A stretch of DNA of 64,000 nucleotides. Origin: an uncultured Opitutales bacterium. Lineage in GTDB: Bacteria; Verrucomicrobiota; Verrucomicrobiia; Opitutales; Intestinicryptomonadaceae. Positions 24,812-33,745 of this stretch are shown here, one piece after another. The number at the start of each line of letters is the position of its first letter. The first letter of the stretch is position 1. The notes under the pieces were generated by a model that was not told where the DNA came from, did no database searches, and saw nothing but the letters and a program-made list of their open reading frames with translations. The stretch covers positions 1 to 64,000 of the forward strand of contig URJJ01000004.1 of the NCBI GenBank assembly GCA_900548185.1. The letters run 5' to 3'. The translations under genes were made by a program, and so were the position numbers.

Positions 24812-25839
24812 CTTGCGGCCTCCTTTGCGGCCCGCACGAACGCCTCGACGTTTTCGATTTTTGCGTCGGGGCGTATGCCGTGGCCAAGGTTCAGTATGTG
24901 GCGGCCGAACGGGGACATCGAATCCAGTATGGCGCGGGTCTTTGCAAACACCTCGCCCGGCTCTGATTCGGAAAGCTCGGCAGGGTCGAGGTTGCCCTGG
25001 AGGCAGGGCTTCGAGGGGGCTGAGCGCGCGATATTTGCCATGTCTGACTTCGCGTCCACTCCGTACGCGCCGGCGCCCGTTTGCTCAATCTCTTCAAAGC
25101 GCCCCGCCATTCCGTTTGCAAAGAGTATGGAGGGAACCTTTCCCCCCAGGCGCGAGAGCACTTCGGCAACATACCCGCCGGAGAGCTCGCCATAGCGCCC
25201 TGCGGGGGCAAGATGCGCCTGGGAGTCGAAAATCTGCACGGCGTCTGCGCCGCATTCGGCCTGCATTGAAAGGTATTCCGCTGTCGCCACTGTTAGCCTT
25301 TCCATGAGGGCGCGGAACACATCGGGGGCGTTTTTTATCATCGACTGGAATTTTGGAAAGTCCGGGGACGACCCGCCCTCCACCATGTACGAGGCAAGCG
25401 TAAACGGGGAGGCTGCAAAGCCGATTACGGCCTTTTGGGGAAGCTCGCCCCTCAGCATCGAAAGCGCCCTTGCCGCATAGGCCGCCCTTTCGCGAATGGA
25501 TTCGGCAGGCGGCATGCTCTCCACGTCCTCCATCGTGCGCACCGTGCGCTCAAGGCCGATGCCGCCGGCGTCGCGGAAGTGGTACGGGAACCCGAGGGCT
25601 TCGGCTGCCACCAGTATGTCCGAAAAGAGAATCGCGCAGTCGAAGTCGAAGCGCCTTATGGGCTGGAGGGCGGCCTCCAGCGAAAGCTCGGGGGTCTTTA
25701 CTATTTCAATGAAGCTTCTCGATGATTTCAGCTCCCTGTATTCCGGCAGGTAGCGCCCCGCCTGCCTCATTATCCAAAACGGCGCCCTCGGCGCGTTTTC
25801 CCCGCATAGCGCGGCGCGGAAAAGTTCCCTGGAATTCAT
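24808..25839 (-). CDS. hemE: Uroporphyrinogen decarboxylase
   Basis: 343 aa. Decarboxylates the four acetate side chains of uroporphyrinogen III to give coproporphyrinogen III, the substrate of the next gene's enzyme. The N-terminal FWIMRQAGRYLPEY (21-34) is the signature, with the catalytic aspartate region ILFSDILV near 72. GHGIRPD near 317 is also characteristic. Overlaps hemN and murJ by 4 bases each. Confidence 0.96.
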   Translation of the reverse strand: MNSRELFRAALCGENAPRAPFWIMRQAGRYLPEYRELKSSRSFIEIVKTPELSLEAALQPIRRFDFDCAILFSDILVAAEALGFPYHFRDAGGIGLERTVRTMEDVESMPPAESIRERAAYAARALSMLRGELPQKAVIGFAASPFTLASYMVEGGSSPDFPKFQSMIKNAPDVFRALMERLTVATAEYLSMQAECGADAVQIFDSQAHLAPAGRYGELSGGYVAEVLSRLGGKVPSILFANGMAGRFEEIEQTGAGAYGVDAKSDMANIARSAPSKPCLQGNLDPAELSESEPGEVFAKTRAILDSMSPFGRHILNLGHGIRPDAKIENVEAFVRAAKEAAR

Positions 25840-27383
25840 TGCAGTCCCCTTCTTTTTAGTATGTTTTTAAGCTCGCGAAATCCCCCGAAACGCATTGCCC
25901 AGAGCGCGGCGGCGTAAACCGCGACCCCGCCCGGGATGAGGGCGGCGCAGGAGGCGAGGGCGGCCGCCCTGCCGTCCAGAAAAAGCCGGATGCCGTGCCT
26001 TCCCGCGAGAACCGCCGCAGCCATTACCGCGGCGGCGGCGGCAATTTTTGCAGTTTCCCGCGCCGCGTTTCCGGCGGAGCGCCTCCTTGAAAATGCGAAG
26101 TTCAGGGCGGCGGCCTGAAATATGCCGCTTGCGACGTTTGCCGCGACAAGCCCCCTCGCCTCGAACGGCCCCATGAGCGCCAGGGCGAGCGCGAGGTTCA
26201 CGGCAAATGCCGCGGCCGACACCATCATGGGCGTGCGCGTGTCCTTGAGCGAATGGAATCCGCGCGCCGAGAATGTCGCAAGCGAGTAAAACGGGATTCC
26301 CGCCGCGCTTATCGCAAGCACGGGCGCGCATTTTTCCACATCCGCCGTGCCGAACCGCCCCCACTCAAAAAGCGTTTGCAGTATGTCCGGGGACAGGGCG
26401 GCAAGCCCGGCTGCGGCCGGCACGGTTATGAACATGAGCGACACCAGCGCCCTCGCATACTCCCTTGAATACTCTCCGCTCTTTTCCGCCTCCGAAATCA
26501 TGGCAAGCTTCGGAAAATACACCGTGACTATCGCGAAAGTGAACATCCCGAGCGGAAGCTCCACGAGCCTGCTTGACACGTATATGGCGCTCACTGCGAC
26601 GTCGTTTACCCAGAGTGCCAGGGCGTTTGAGGCGAACATGTTTGCCTGTATTATCCCGGCGCCGACGAGGGCGGGCGCGAATATTGAAAAGAATTCCGAA
26701 ACTTCCGGGGAGCCCGAGAAGTCCGGCTTGAAGCGCCACCCCTTTGACCTTAGCTCCATTGCGGGGATTGCAAGCTGGGCCGCCCCGCCGGCCAGCACGC
26801 CCGCGCACATGGCCGCCGCCACCCCCTCGGGCGGCGCCCCCATCGCGGCCCCCGCAAGCAGGATTGACGATATTATCGCGATGTTCAGCCACACCGCAGT
26901 AAGGGCCGGGAGGGCGAAATACCCCATGACATTGAGCGAGGCGCATATGACGGCCGCAAGGCATATCATCAGCATGTACGGCATCATGACGGCCGCGTAT
27001 GCGGAGCAGAGGGCGTATTTTTCGACCCCTCCCAGAAGCGCGTGCGCCGCAACCGCAGCCCCCGCCGCCACAATGACAATCGCAAGCAGGGCCGCCGCGC
27101 TGCGCGTCAGAATGCGGTTCAGAAATTCAAACGCCTTTTCCTTCCCGCCGCTTTTCAGGGTCTGCGAGAAAACCGGGATGAATGCCGACGACATCGCCCC
27201 CTCGCCCATGAGCCTCCGGAAAAGGTTGGGGACCATGAAGGCGAAAATGAAGGCCGCGCTCACCGCGTTTACGCCGAGGTAGGCCATCGTGAGCATGTCG
27301 CGCGCCAGGCCGAGCACGCGGGAGCCGAGGGTTCCCGTCGAAACTTTCAGGATGTTTTTGAGGCTCTGTGGCAGATGCGGCAT
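25836..27383 (-). CDS. murJ: Lipid II flippase MurJ
   Basis: 515 aa. Integral membrane protein of the MVF/MOP superfamily that flips lipid II for peptidoglycan synthesis. About 14 hydrophobic segments are visible. The N-terminal LGLARDM-type and PNLFRRLMGEGAMSSAFIPVF motif (near 46-66) is the MurJ hallmark. ATG at 27383 fits the family start; the upstream open frame to 27491 would overlap the end of pepP. Embedded in the pepP-murJ-hemE-hemN-lipA operon. Confidence 0.94.
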   Translation of the reverse strand: MPHLPQSLKNILKVSTGTLGSRVLGLARDMLTMAYLGVNAVSAAFIFAFMVPNLFRRLMGEGAMSSAFIPVFSQTLKSGGKEKAFEFLNRILTRSAAALLAIVIVAAGAAVAAHALLGGVEKYALCSAYAAVMMPYMLMICLAAVICASLNVMGYFALPALTAVWLNIAIISSILLAGAAMGAPPEGVAAAMCAGVLAGGAAQLAIPAMELRSKGWRFKPDFSGSPEVSEFFSIFAPALVGAGIIQANMFASNALALWVNDVAVSAIYVSSRLVELPLGMFTFAIVTVYFPKLAMISEAEKSGEYSREYARALVSLMFITVPAAAGLAALSPDILQTLFEWGRFGTADVEKCAPVLAISAAGIPFYSLATFSARGFHSLKDTRTPMMVSAAAFAVNLALALALMGPFEARGLVAANVASGIFQAAALNFAFSRRRSAGNAARETAKIAAAAAVMAAAVLAGRHGIRLFLDGRAAALASCAALIPGGVAVYAAALWAMRFGGFRELKNILKRRGLQ

Positions 27384-27406
27384 TGCGTATCCTGCGGGCG
27401 CCGGCG

Positions 27407-28495
27407 TCAGCGGACCACCCAGTCGTACGGGTAGTCGGAAAGCTTGCGGCAGCCGGAGGCCCCCACCAGAACGTTGTCCTCTATGCGGCATCCGCCGAGG
27501 CCGGGGTAGTACAGCCCTGGCTCAACCGTCACCACCTGCCCCGCGCGCAAAATGTTCCTTGCCGTTCCCAGCCTCGGGCTTTCGTGGACTTCGAGGCCGA
27601 GGCCGTGGCCCGTCGAGTGGAAGAATCCCCGCCACTCCCCGCCTTCCCGGGAGGTCTTGTAGCCGCGCGATTCAAACACACCGGCGGCGCGGGCGTGCAC
27701 CCTGTCGGCGCGGGCGCCCGCCTTCACGAGCTTCATGGCCTCGTCCTGGGCGAGCTTCACGGTTTCGACCAGCCTGGACTGCGCGTCGCTGGGCGCGCCC
27801 TTCAGAAACGTTCGGGTCATGTCGCCGTAATATCCTGAGGACTTCATGCGCGGGAAGATGTCGAACACCATGAGGGAGCCCGCCCGGATTTTCCCGAAGC
27901 CCTCGCAGTGGGGGTCGCATGCCTGGTCGCCCGCGGCGGCTATCGTGTGCTTTGACTCGGCCCCCATGCGCAGGCATGCCGCCTCTATTTCAAACTTGAG
28001 CGCCTCCGATGTGAGGTGCCTGCCGCGCCACTTGATAAACCTTCCGCTCACGGAGCTTTCCGAGAGGATTTCCCTCACGCGCGCGAATGCCGAGGATGCG
28101 GCGGCGTTCGCCTTGGATATTTCCCCCGCCTCCCATTCGGACTTTATTTCCCTCTGCGGAAAGAACGGGCCCCGGCGCACGGATATGCCGAGCCCCCCGG
28201 ATGCCAGGCGGACGTACATGCCGGCGGGAAAGTCTTCGGGGACTTCTACGCGCCTTATGCCGAGGGCCGAAAACGCCGCCGCCAGGTCGTCGCAGGGGTC
28301 GGGCGAGGCCGATTCAAAAATTTCGTCGAACGCTGACTCCCTCCTTGCGCGCCCAATTTCAAGGCGCGAAAAAATGGCGCATTTCCTGCCCTTTGAGGTG
28401 AAGGCGAAAACGGGGTCCGGAATGTTCATTTTCGCGAAATAAAGCATGTCCGGGGACGCTTCGGTGGATGCATATATCAGCTTTTCCGCTTTCAT
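27407..28495 (-). CDS. M24 aminopeptidase (Xaa-Pro peptidase family)
   Basis: 362 aa. Pita-bread-fold metallopeptidase, most like Xaa-Pro aminopeptidases. Metal ligands are visible: D in VFDIFPR and D in YYGDMTRTF (near 213-227), H in HSTGHGLGLEVHE near 290, E in TVEPGLYYP near 318 and E in RIEDNV near 332. The N-terminal creatinase-like domain (1-150) is present. Cytoplasmic. First gene of the operon, divergent from the DUF192 lipoprotein with a 44-base gap. Confidence 0.88.
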   Translation of the reverse strand: MKAEKLIYASTEASPDMLYFAKMNIPDPVFAFTSKGRKCAIFSRLEIGRARRESAFDEIFESASPDPCDDLAAAFSALGIRRVEVPEDFPAGMYVRLASGGLGISVRRGPFFPQREIKSEWEAGEISKANAAASSAFARVREILSESSVSGRFIKWRGRHLTSEALKFEIEAACLRMGAESKHTIAAAGDQACDPHCEGFGKIRAGSLMVFDIFPRMKSSGYYGDMTRTFLKGAPSDAQSRLVETVKLAQDEAMKLVKAGARADRVHARAAGVFESRGYKTSREGGEWRGFFHSTGHGLGLEVHESPRLGTARNILRAGQVVTVEPGLYYPGLGGCRIEDNVLVGASGCRKLSDYPYDWVVR

Positions 28496-28539
28496 AAAAT
28501 AGTTGCGCCGGATACAAACATATATAAACCTCTTTTGCC

Positions 28540-29016
28540 ATGAAAATTTTCAGCTTTTTGGGCGCATTGGCGGCCGCGCTTCTCGCGGGATGCGGGCCTT
28601 CCGCCTCGGGGCCTGCGCCGTTTTCGGAAACCTTCGGAATGAGGTTCGCCTCTGTCCCGTTTTCGGCGAGGATTGCGCTGGAGCCCTCCGAGCGCGCGCG
28701 GGGGCTCATGGGCGCCGCGTCCCTCCCGGAAAACGAGGGCATGATTTTTGTAAATGAAATCCCGTGCCAGGCGTCGTTTTGGATGAAGAACGTCCCGATA
28801 CCGCTGGACATCGCGTTCGTTGACCCGGAGGGGAGGATTCTCCAGGTCCGCCGGATGTTTCCGCACGACGAAACGCCCGTCGAAAGCTCCTCCCAGAACG
28901 TGCTTTACTGCGTGGAAATGAACGCCGGATGGTTCGAGAAAAACGGCCTCAAAAGCGGCGACAGGCTCGACATGGACCTCTTTCTGAAAGCCCTTGGGGC
29001 GAGGAGGGGGGAATGA
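28540..29016 (+). CDS. DUF192 lipoprotein
   Basis: 158 aa. Lipobox LLAGC (C18) after a short hydrophobic signal. The rest is DUF192: RARGLMGAASLPENEGMIF near 52, then FWMKNVPIPLDIAFVD near 80, and a C-terminal KSGDRLDMD. Function unknown in bacteria. Its TGA stop overlaps the next ATG (ATGA), starting a three-gene coupled run into mnmE. Confidence 0.88.
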   Translation: MKIFSFLGALAAALLAGCGPSASGPAPFSETFGMRFASVPFSARIALEPSERARGLMGAASLPENEGMIFVNEIPCQASFWMKNVPIPLDIAFVDPEGRILQVRRMFPHDETPVESSSQNVLYCVEMNAGWFEKNGLKSGDRLDMDLFLKALGARRGE

Positions 29017-29300
29017 GCGGGCGGGGATTTGCCGCGTCGAGGTTTTCTGCGAAAAAGGGGATAGTGCTCGCTGTCTCCTTCCTGGCGGCGGTGCTTGCGT
29101 GGGCGGGCGCTTACGCATATTTCTCCTCGCAGATGACCCCGTCCCAGAAAAACGCGCCCATCGATGTCAAAAACGGCTCCGGGCTGACGCGCGCAAAGGC
29201 TTACATAGATTCGACCTCCGCCGCCGGAATCGCGTTTTGCGCGACTTCCGCCGCCCTCCTCTTGGCCGGGCGGGCTGGGAGGGGGAAGGCCGGGAAATGA
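29013..29300 (+). CDS. Small two-helix membrane protein, unknown function
   Basis: 95 aa. Not recognised. It has a hydrophobic helix near 17-38 and a second near 71-87, with a short polar linker between. Support for being real: an AGGAGG-rich ribosome-binding site just before the ATG, a 4-base ATGA overlap with the DUF192 gene and another with mnmE. Probably an inner-membrane protein with both termini on the same side. Confidence 0.75.
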   Translation: MSGRGFAASRFSAKKGIVLAVSFLAAVLAWAGAYAYFSSQMTPSQKNAPIDVKNGSGLTRAKAYIDSTSAAGIAFCATSAALLLAGRAGRGKAGK

Positions 29301-30655
29301 ACCCGGATTCGGATACGATAGCGGCGCTTTCGACCCCTCCGGGCGAGTCGGCAATAGCCGTGGTCCGGGCGAGCGGCCCCCTGTGCTCGGAAATCGCGCG
29401 CGGCGCGTTCCGTCTGGGCGCGGACCCCAGGCCCAGGTTCTCGGCGCGCGGGACGTACCGCAGCCTTTCGGGGGCGGTTTTGGACGAGGCGATGTTCGTG
29501 TTTTTCAGGGGCCCCTCCTCCTATACGGGCGAGGACATGCTCGAGGTTGGGTGCCACGGCAACCCGTTCATCGTCCAGCGCGTGCTCGAGGACATGTTCG
29601 CCAGGGGCGCGAGGGCGGCAAGCCACGGGGAATTTACGCGCAGGGCCTTTGAAAACGGGAAGCTCGACCTTTCGCAGGCGGAGGCCGTCATGCTGATGGT
29701 AGCCGCCCGCAGCGAAAAGTCGCTGGAGGCCGCCCGCAGGCAGCTCGGCGGCGAGCTTTCAAAAAGGATAAATTCGATGTGCGACGCCCTGGTGCTCGCC
29801 CTCGCCCACATCGAGGCCCACATAGACTTTTCCGAGGAGGACCTGCCGCCGGAATCCTACGATGAGCCGGTCAGGCTGCTTGAAGTGGTTGTCCGCGACG
29901 CAGCGAGGCTCGCCGAGTCGAGCCGCTACGGGGCCGTGCTGCGCGACGGCCTCAACGTGTCCATAATAGGGGAGCCCAATGTTGGCAAATCGTCGCTTAT
30001 GAACCGGCTTCTCGGGCGCGAAAGGGCAATTGTTAGCCCCTCCGCCGGGACGACCCGCGACTTCATAGTGGAGCGCGCCTCAATAGGCGGATGCTGCGTA
30101 AACCTGGCCGACACCGCCGGGCTTAGGGAATCTCCGGACGAGATAGAGCGCGAGGGCGTCCGCAGGGCTGTCGAAATGGCCCGCGAGGCCGACTTGAAGC
30201 TCTTTGTGGTGGATTCTTCGTCGCCTTCGGACGGGGCCGCAGTTCTGGCCCTGCCCGGCATAGACCCCGCCGACACGATAATCGTATTAAACAAGTGCGA
30301 CCTCCCGCGCGCGCTCCCGGCCGGCGCGTTTTCGGGGTTTGAAACCGCGGAGGTTTCCTGCCTTGAGGATACGGGCGTCGGGCGCCTACGCGGGCTCATT
30401 TCGGACTTCATTTCAAATAGGGCGATAACCTCGTCCTTCGACGACGTGCTTGTGAGCGCGCGCCACTCGTCCCTGGTTTCGGAGGCGCTCGCATCCGCGC
30501 GCTCCGCGCTTGAAATGATAGGGAGGGGGGCTCCGGCGGAACTCGTGTCAAGCGACGTGCGCGCCGCGCTCGAATCCCTCGGGGAAATCGTCGGGCGGGG
30601 GGACCGCGAGGAGGTTCTCGACAGAATATTCTCGACATTCTGCATCGGGAAATGA
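29297..30655 (+). CDS. mnmE: tRNA modification GTPase MnmE
   Basis: 452 aa. With MnmG forms the cmnm5U34/nm5U34 wobble modification. N-terminal tetrahydrofolate domain with TPPGESAIAVVRASGP at the start and GEFTRRAFENGKLDLSQAEAV near 117. G domain inserted in the helical domain: GEPNVGKSSLM near 226, DTAGLRE near 272, NKCD near 333. Ends in the catalytic CIGK motif (C450). Start at 29297 is set by the ATGA overlap; the longer open frame from 28994 is a shadow. mnmG is not in the window. Confidence 0.96.
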   Translation: MNPDSDTIAALSTPPGESAIAVVRASGPLCSEIARGAFRLGADPRPRFSARGTYRSLSGAVLDEAMFVFFRGPSSYTGEDMLEVGCHGNPFIVQRVLEDMFARGARAASHGEFTRRAFENGKLDLSQAEAVMLMVAARSEKSLEAARRQLGGELSKRINSMCDALVLALAHIEAHIDFSEEDLPPESYDEPVRLLEVVVRDAARLAESSRYGAVLRDGLNVSIIGEPNVGKSSLMNRLLGRERAIVSPSAGTTRDFIVERASIGGCCVNLADTAGLRESPDEIEREGVRRAVEMAREADLKLFVVDSSSPSDGAAVLALPGIDPADTIIVLNKCDLPRALPAGAFSGFETAEVSCLEDTGVGRLRGLISDFISNRAITSSFDDVLVSARHSSLVSEALASARSALEMIGRGAPAELVSSDVRAALESLGEIVGRGDREEVLDRIFSTFCIGK

Positions 30656-30688
30656 GATTTTCGGAAGATATTCTTCCCGCAGGACGCC

Positions 30689-31525
30689 ATGTGGTATTAC
30701 TTTTCAGACAATAAGAGGGTCGGCCCTGTCGCCGACGCGGCAATGATGGTGCTGTATTCCAGAGGCGCGCTCTCGAAAGACTCCCCGGTTTTGCGCCGAG
30801 GCACGAAAAAATGGCAGAAATTCGGCGACACAAAGCTCTTCAAAAAGATGAACGAGAAGTCCGCCGACAGGATAGACGCCCTGAAGTCAAAGACCATGCT
30901 TTTCAGGGCCTTTCTCGTGTCGTTTTGCGCGCTTTTAGTTGGGACAATCCTAATCGAATACAAGCGTGCTGGGTATTTCGAGTCCGTTCTGGACAGGGGC
31001 GGCGCGGAGTCCGCCTTTCTGGAGTGCGTGGGCAGGGAATACTGGATGACGTCGATGGCGTTTTCGGCGGTTTTATTCGTGATGTTTCTGTTTGTCGCCA
31101 GATTTGCGGGCGGATGGATAATCGAGGTCGTTTCAAATACGAGGTCCCTCGACAAGGGATGCCGCCTCTCGCCGGTTTTTACCGCGTTTTCATTCCTGAT
31201 ACCCGTGGTGAACCTCTACTCGCCGTTCGTTGCGCTCGGGAGCGTATATAGGACTTCCAAGCGCATTTCGGGCAGGCATTTCACGGCGGTTGACGCAAAC
31301 CTGTTGTTTCTGTGGTGGTTTTTCTCCATATTTGCCGCTGTCATGTTCATCCTTGAGAAAACCATGTTCGGCAGTTTCGGCAACATAGAGGCGGCGAAGG
31401 GGATAATAATGTTCGAGGCTTTGGCGGGGGCGTCTGTGATGGCGGCTGGCGTGTTCTGGATAATAGTTGTGTCAAAAATCTGCTTCTACCAGGCGAAGGC
31501 CATGCGCCGGGCGAACCTGCTCTGA
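30689..31525 (+). CDS. GYF_2 and DUF4328 membrane protein
   Basis: 278 aa. N-terminal GYF_2-like domain (1-52; WYYFSDNKRVGPV and the W of KKWQKFG), then four or so transmembrane helices (about 70-90, 118-140, 160-182, 205-228, 245-268) of DUF4328 type. Such proteins are common in the PVC group and Bacteroidetes; function unknown. Located 33 bases after mnmE, possibly the same transcript. Confidence 0.8.
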   Translation: MWYYFSDNKRVGPVADAAMMVLYSRGALSKDSPVLRRGTKKWQKFGDTKLFKKMNEKSADRIDALKSKTMLFRAFLVSFCALLVGTILIEYKRAGYFESVLDRGGAESAFLECVGREYWMTSMAFSAVLFVMFLFVARFAGGWIIEVVSNTRSLDKGCRLSPVFTAFSFLIPVVNLYSPFVALGSVYRTSKRISGRHFTAVDANLLFLWWFFSIFAAVMFILEKTMFGSFGNIEAAKGIIMFEALAGASVMAAGVFWIIVVSKICFYQAKAMRRANLL

Positions 31526-31553
31526 GTCCCCCGCCGGGCGCGCGTTTTCGGCG

Positions 31554-32537
31554 TCATTTCGCCTTCTGGCGCTTTGCGCGCAGCTTTGAAAAATCCAAGT
31601 CCGCGTAAACGGGCGCGTGGTCGCTCGCCCCGCGAATTATGCCGGGGGAGCGGGACGGGCCGGAGGCTTCCAGAATCTCCGGGGTCGCCATAAAAAAGTC
31701 GAACCGGTGGCCCGAGCCGCCCTTCTTCCAAAAGTACGTTGTTGGCTCCCCGGCGCAGGGCATTACTTTCAGCCCCGCCGATTCAAGCTCAAGCACTGCG
31801 GCGTCCCCGGGCTCGTCGTTGAAATCCCCTCCTATCACCGCCTGCGCGCCATCTCCCGCCGCGCGGCGTGCAAACTTTGCGATTTCTCGGCATTCGAGAA
31901 CCCTGAATTTTGAAAATTCCGGGTCGCGCTTCCTTGCGCCGAACCTGCTTTTGAGGTGAAGCGCGCCGAACACCCATTCAGTTCCCAGCGTATTGAACCT
32001 CGCCGCGAGCAGCCCGCGCGGGGAGCGGGCCTTCTGCCCGAAATATTCAAACGCCCCCGTGCCGGCCCTTTCGACGCGCTCGAACGGGATTTTGGATAGT
32101 ATGGCGCACTGGGGATATTCCGGCGAGTCGTCCGACACCGCCTTGTACGGGTAGTCCAGCCCGGCTTCCCCAAGCATTTCCGCAAATTCGAGTAGGGCGG
32201 GGCGGCCTCCGATTTCGCTAAGTCCCAGAACGTCGGGGTTTATCCCGGAGAGAACCCTTATGATTTCAGCCTTCTCGCTTTCCGGCTTCGGGCCCTTTGT
32301 CCTGACGCCGTCCTTGAACCTGTATGTGTCGAGGTACGACTTCACGTTCCATACGCAGACCCTTACCGCCCCGGAAGCGCCTTGCGCCGCCCGTGCCGGT
32401 GCGGGCGTTTCAGCCTCCGGCTCCGGGCTGCGGATTCCCGGGAAAGCCCCCAGCACGAGGGCGCACAAAAAAAACGCCACGGCCCACATGAGGGCCAGGG
32501 CGGAATTTTTCACGATCCTTCGCGCGCCGGGCTTCAC
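31554..32537 (-). CDS. Endonuclease/exonuclease/phosphatase family protein, membrane-anchored
   Basis: 327 aa. N-terminal signal-anchor (about 13-33), a Pro/Ala linker, then an EEP domain: WNVKSY near 63, GLSEIGG near 103, GALHLKSRF near 190, GGDFNDEPG near 236 and SDHAPVYADLDF near 305. The Mg-binding and catalytic Asp/His residues are retained. Probably an extracytoplasmic nuclease or phosphodiesterase. Start is GTG at 32537, overlapping the ribE stop (GTGA). Confidence 0.87.
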   Translation of the reverse strand: MKPGARRIVKNSALALMWAVAFFLCALVLGAFPGIRSPEPEAETPAPARAAQGASGAVRVCVWNVKSYLDTYRFKDGVRTKGPKPESEKAEIIRVLSGINPDVLGLSEIGGRPALLEFAEMLGEAGLDYPYKAVSDDSPEYPQCAILSKIPFERVERAGTGAFEYFGQKARSPRGLLAARFNTLGTEWVFGALHLKSRFGARKRDPEFSKFRVLECREIAKFARRAAGDGAQAVIGGDFNDEPGDAAVLELESAGLKVMPCAGEPTTYFWKKGGSGHRFDFFMATPEILEASGPSRSPGIIRGASDHAPVYADLDFSKLRAKRQKAK

Positions 32538-33151
32538 GGCTGGAACGGGGATTTCTCCCTCCTGCCTGTGGCGATTTTTTCCACGTATTTTGCGAGGAGG
32601 TCGAATTCCAGGTTGACCTTTGAGCCGGCCTTTGCCTGCGAGAGGTTTGTGACTTCAAGCGTGTGCGGTATCAGCCAGACTGCGAGGGAGTCGGGATGGG
32701 CTTCGGCTATGGTGAGGGAAATCCCGTCGATTGCTATCGACCCCTTGTAGACGCAGTAGGGGGAAAACTCCTGGGGGACTGCCGCGCGCAGGTAGAAGTT
32801 CTTTCCGCGCCTCTCAAATTCGAGGATTTCGGAGCGCGCGTCTATATGCCCCGACACAAAGTGGCCGCCGAGCCGGGCGCCTGCCTGGAGCGGGCGTTCG
32901 AGGTTGACCTTCGCCCCCTCCGGCATCCCCTCGAAATTCGTGAGGCGCAGCGTTTCCTCCAGAAGCTCGAAGGAGAGCGAGCCCTCGCCCTTTTCGACTA
33001 CCGTCAGGCAGCACCCGTTGCATGCCAGCGAGTCGCCTATGGAAAGGGACGACGCCATGTCTGCGGGGACCGCAAGCTTCAGCCTCCACGCTTTTTCCCT
33101 GTTTTCAAGCGACAGCACAGTCCCGGTAGATTCCACTATTCCTGTAAACAT
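32534..33151 (-). CDS. ribE: Riboflavin synthase alpha chain
   Basis: 205 aa. Dismutates two 6,7-dimethyl-8-ribityllumazines into riboflavin. Two lumazine-binding repeats: MFTGIVESTG at the N-terminus with GCCLTVVEK near 52, and FVSGHIDA near 99 with SIAIDGISLTIAEA near 144. Start at 33151 fits the invariant MFTGI. No other rib gene adjoins it and I see no FMN riboswitch in the 94 bases upstream. Followed by the EEP gene with a 4-base overlap. Confidence 0.95.
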   Translation of the reverse strand: MFTGIVESTGTVLSLENREKAWRLKLAVPADMASSLSIGDSLACNGCCLTVVEKGEGSLSFELLEETLRLTNFEGMPEGAKVNLERPLQAGARLGGHFVSGHIDARSEILEFERRGKNFYLRAAVPQEFSPYCVYKGSIAIDGISLTIAEAHPDSLAVWLIPHTLEVTNLSQAKAGSKVNLEFDLLAKYVEKIATGRREKSPFQP

Positions 33152-33245
33152 GCATTTGAATCTACGCCCGCCCGCCCCGCTTTCAACAATATTTTGCGCG
33201 TTTAAATGTCTTGAAAAAGGCGGCGGGGGCGCCTTTATTCGGCTT

Positions 33246-33599
33246 ATGAAAAATTCCAAGGCGTCCCGCCGCGCGTTCTCGATTCTTGAACCCGTAATAA
33301 TTATAGCGATACTCGGCCTCGCGGCGGCGCTTCTTGTGCCGTCGGCCCTCTACATCCGCACTTCCGCGCGGACGAAGGCCATCGAGACGCAGCTTTTGGA
33401 CTTTGCGCGCAAGGCAAAGGGGCACATGGAGACAACCGGCCTGCGAAGGGCGTCGTACGGGTCGCTCGTCTCAGACGGCGGCATGAAGCCCCTGGTTTCA
33501 TTCATGGGTGAAAGCTACGACGGCATCGAAATAGACTCCGGCGGCGGAACGCTCAAGGTGGAAATTCCCGGAGGCTCCGTGGTCTCTGTCGAGTATTGA
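33246..33599 (+). CDS. Orphan type II/IV pseudopilin-like protein
   Basis: 117 aa. Type III signal: basic leader ending RRA, then FSILEPVIIIAILGLAAALLVP, giving a prepilin-peptidase site A|FSILE with the conserved Glu at +5 and a long hydrophobic helix. The mature part is about 105 aa with a short beta region. No pilus or secretion genes are in the window, which is common for the scattered H-X9-DG or pseudopilin proteins of PVC genomes. A terminator follows. Confidence 0.78.
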   Translation: MKNSKASRRAFSILEPVIIIAILGLAAALLVPSALYIRTSARTKAIETQLLDFARKAKGHMETTGLRRASYGSLVSDGGMKPLVSFMGESYDGIEIDSGGGTLKVEIPGGSVVSVEY

Positions 33600-33672
33600 G
33601 CGGCGTTTTCCGGGGCGGGGTTCCCCGCGCGTCCGGCGTGCGGTTTTTGCGTTTCAGGCCGGCGCGCATAGC

Positions 33673-33705
33673 AAAGCCCCCGGGATTTTTTTTCCGGGGG
33701 CTTTT
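33673..33705 (+). terminator. Terminator after the pseudopilin gene
   Basis: AAAGCCCCCGG (33673-33683) and CCGGGGGCTTT (33694-33704) form an 11-bp perfect stem with a T-rich loop, followed by T. It faces the minus-strand argA end. Confidence 0.75.
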
Positions 33706-33745
33706 CCGCTTTTATGCCGGCGCGGCGCGGGATGCGAGGCGCGGG

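Noticed and set aside
33152..33245. FMN riboswitch before ribE
   Set aside because: The gap to the divergent pseudopilin gene is only 94 bases and shows none of the conserved RFN-element sequences.
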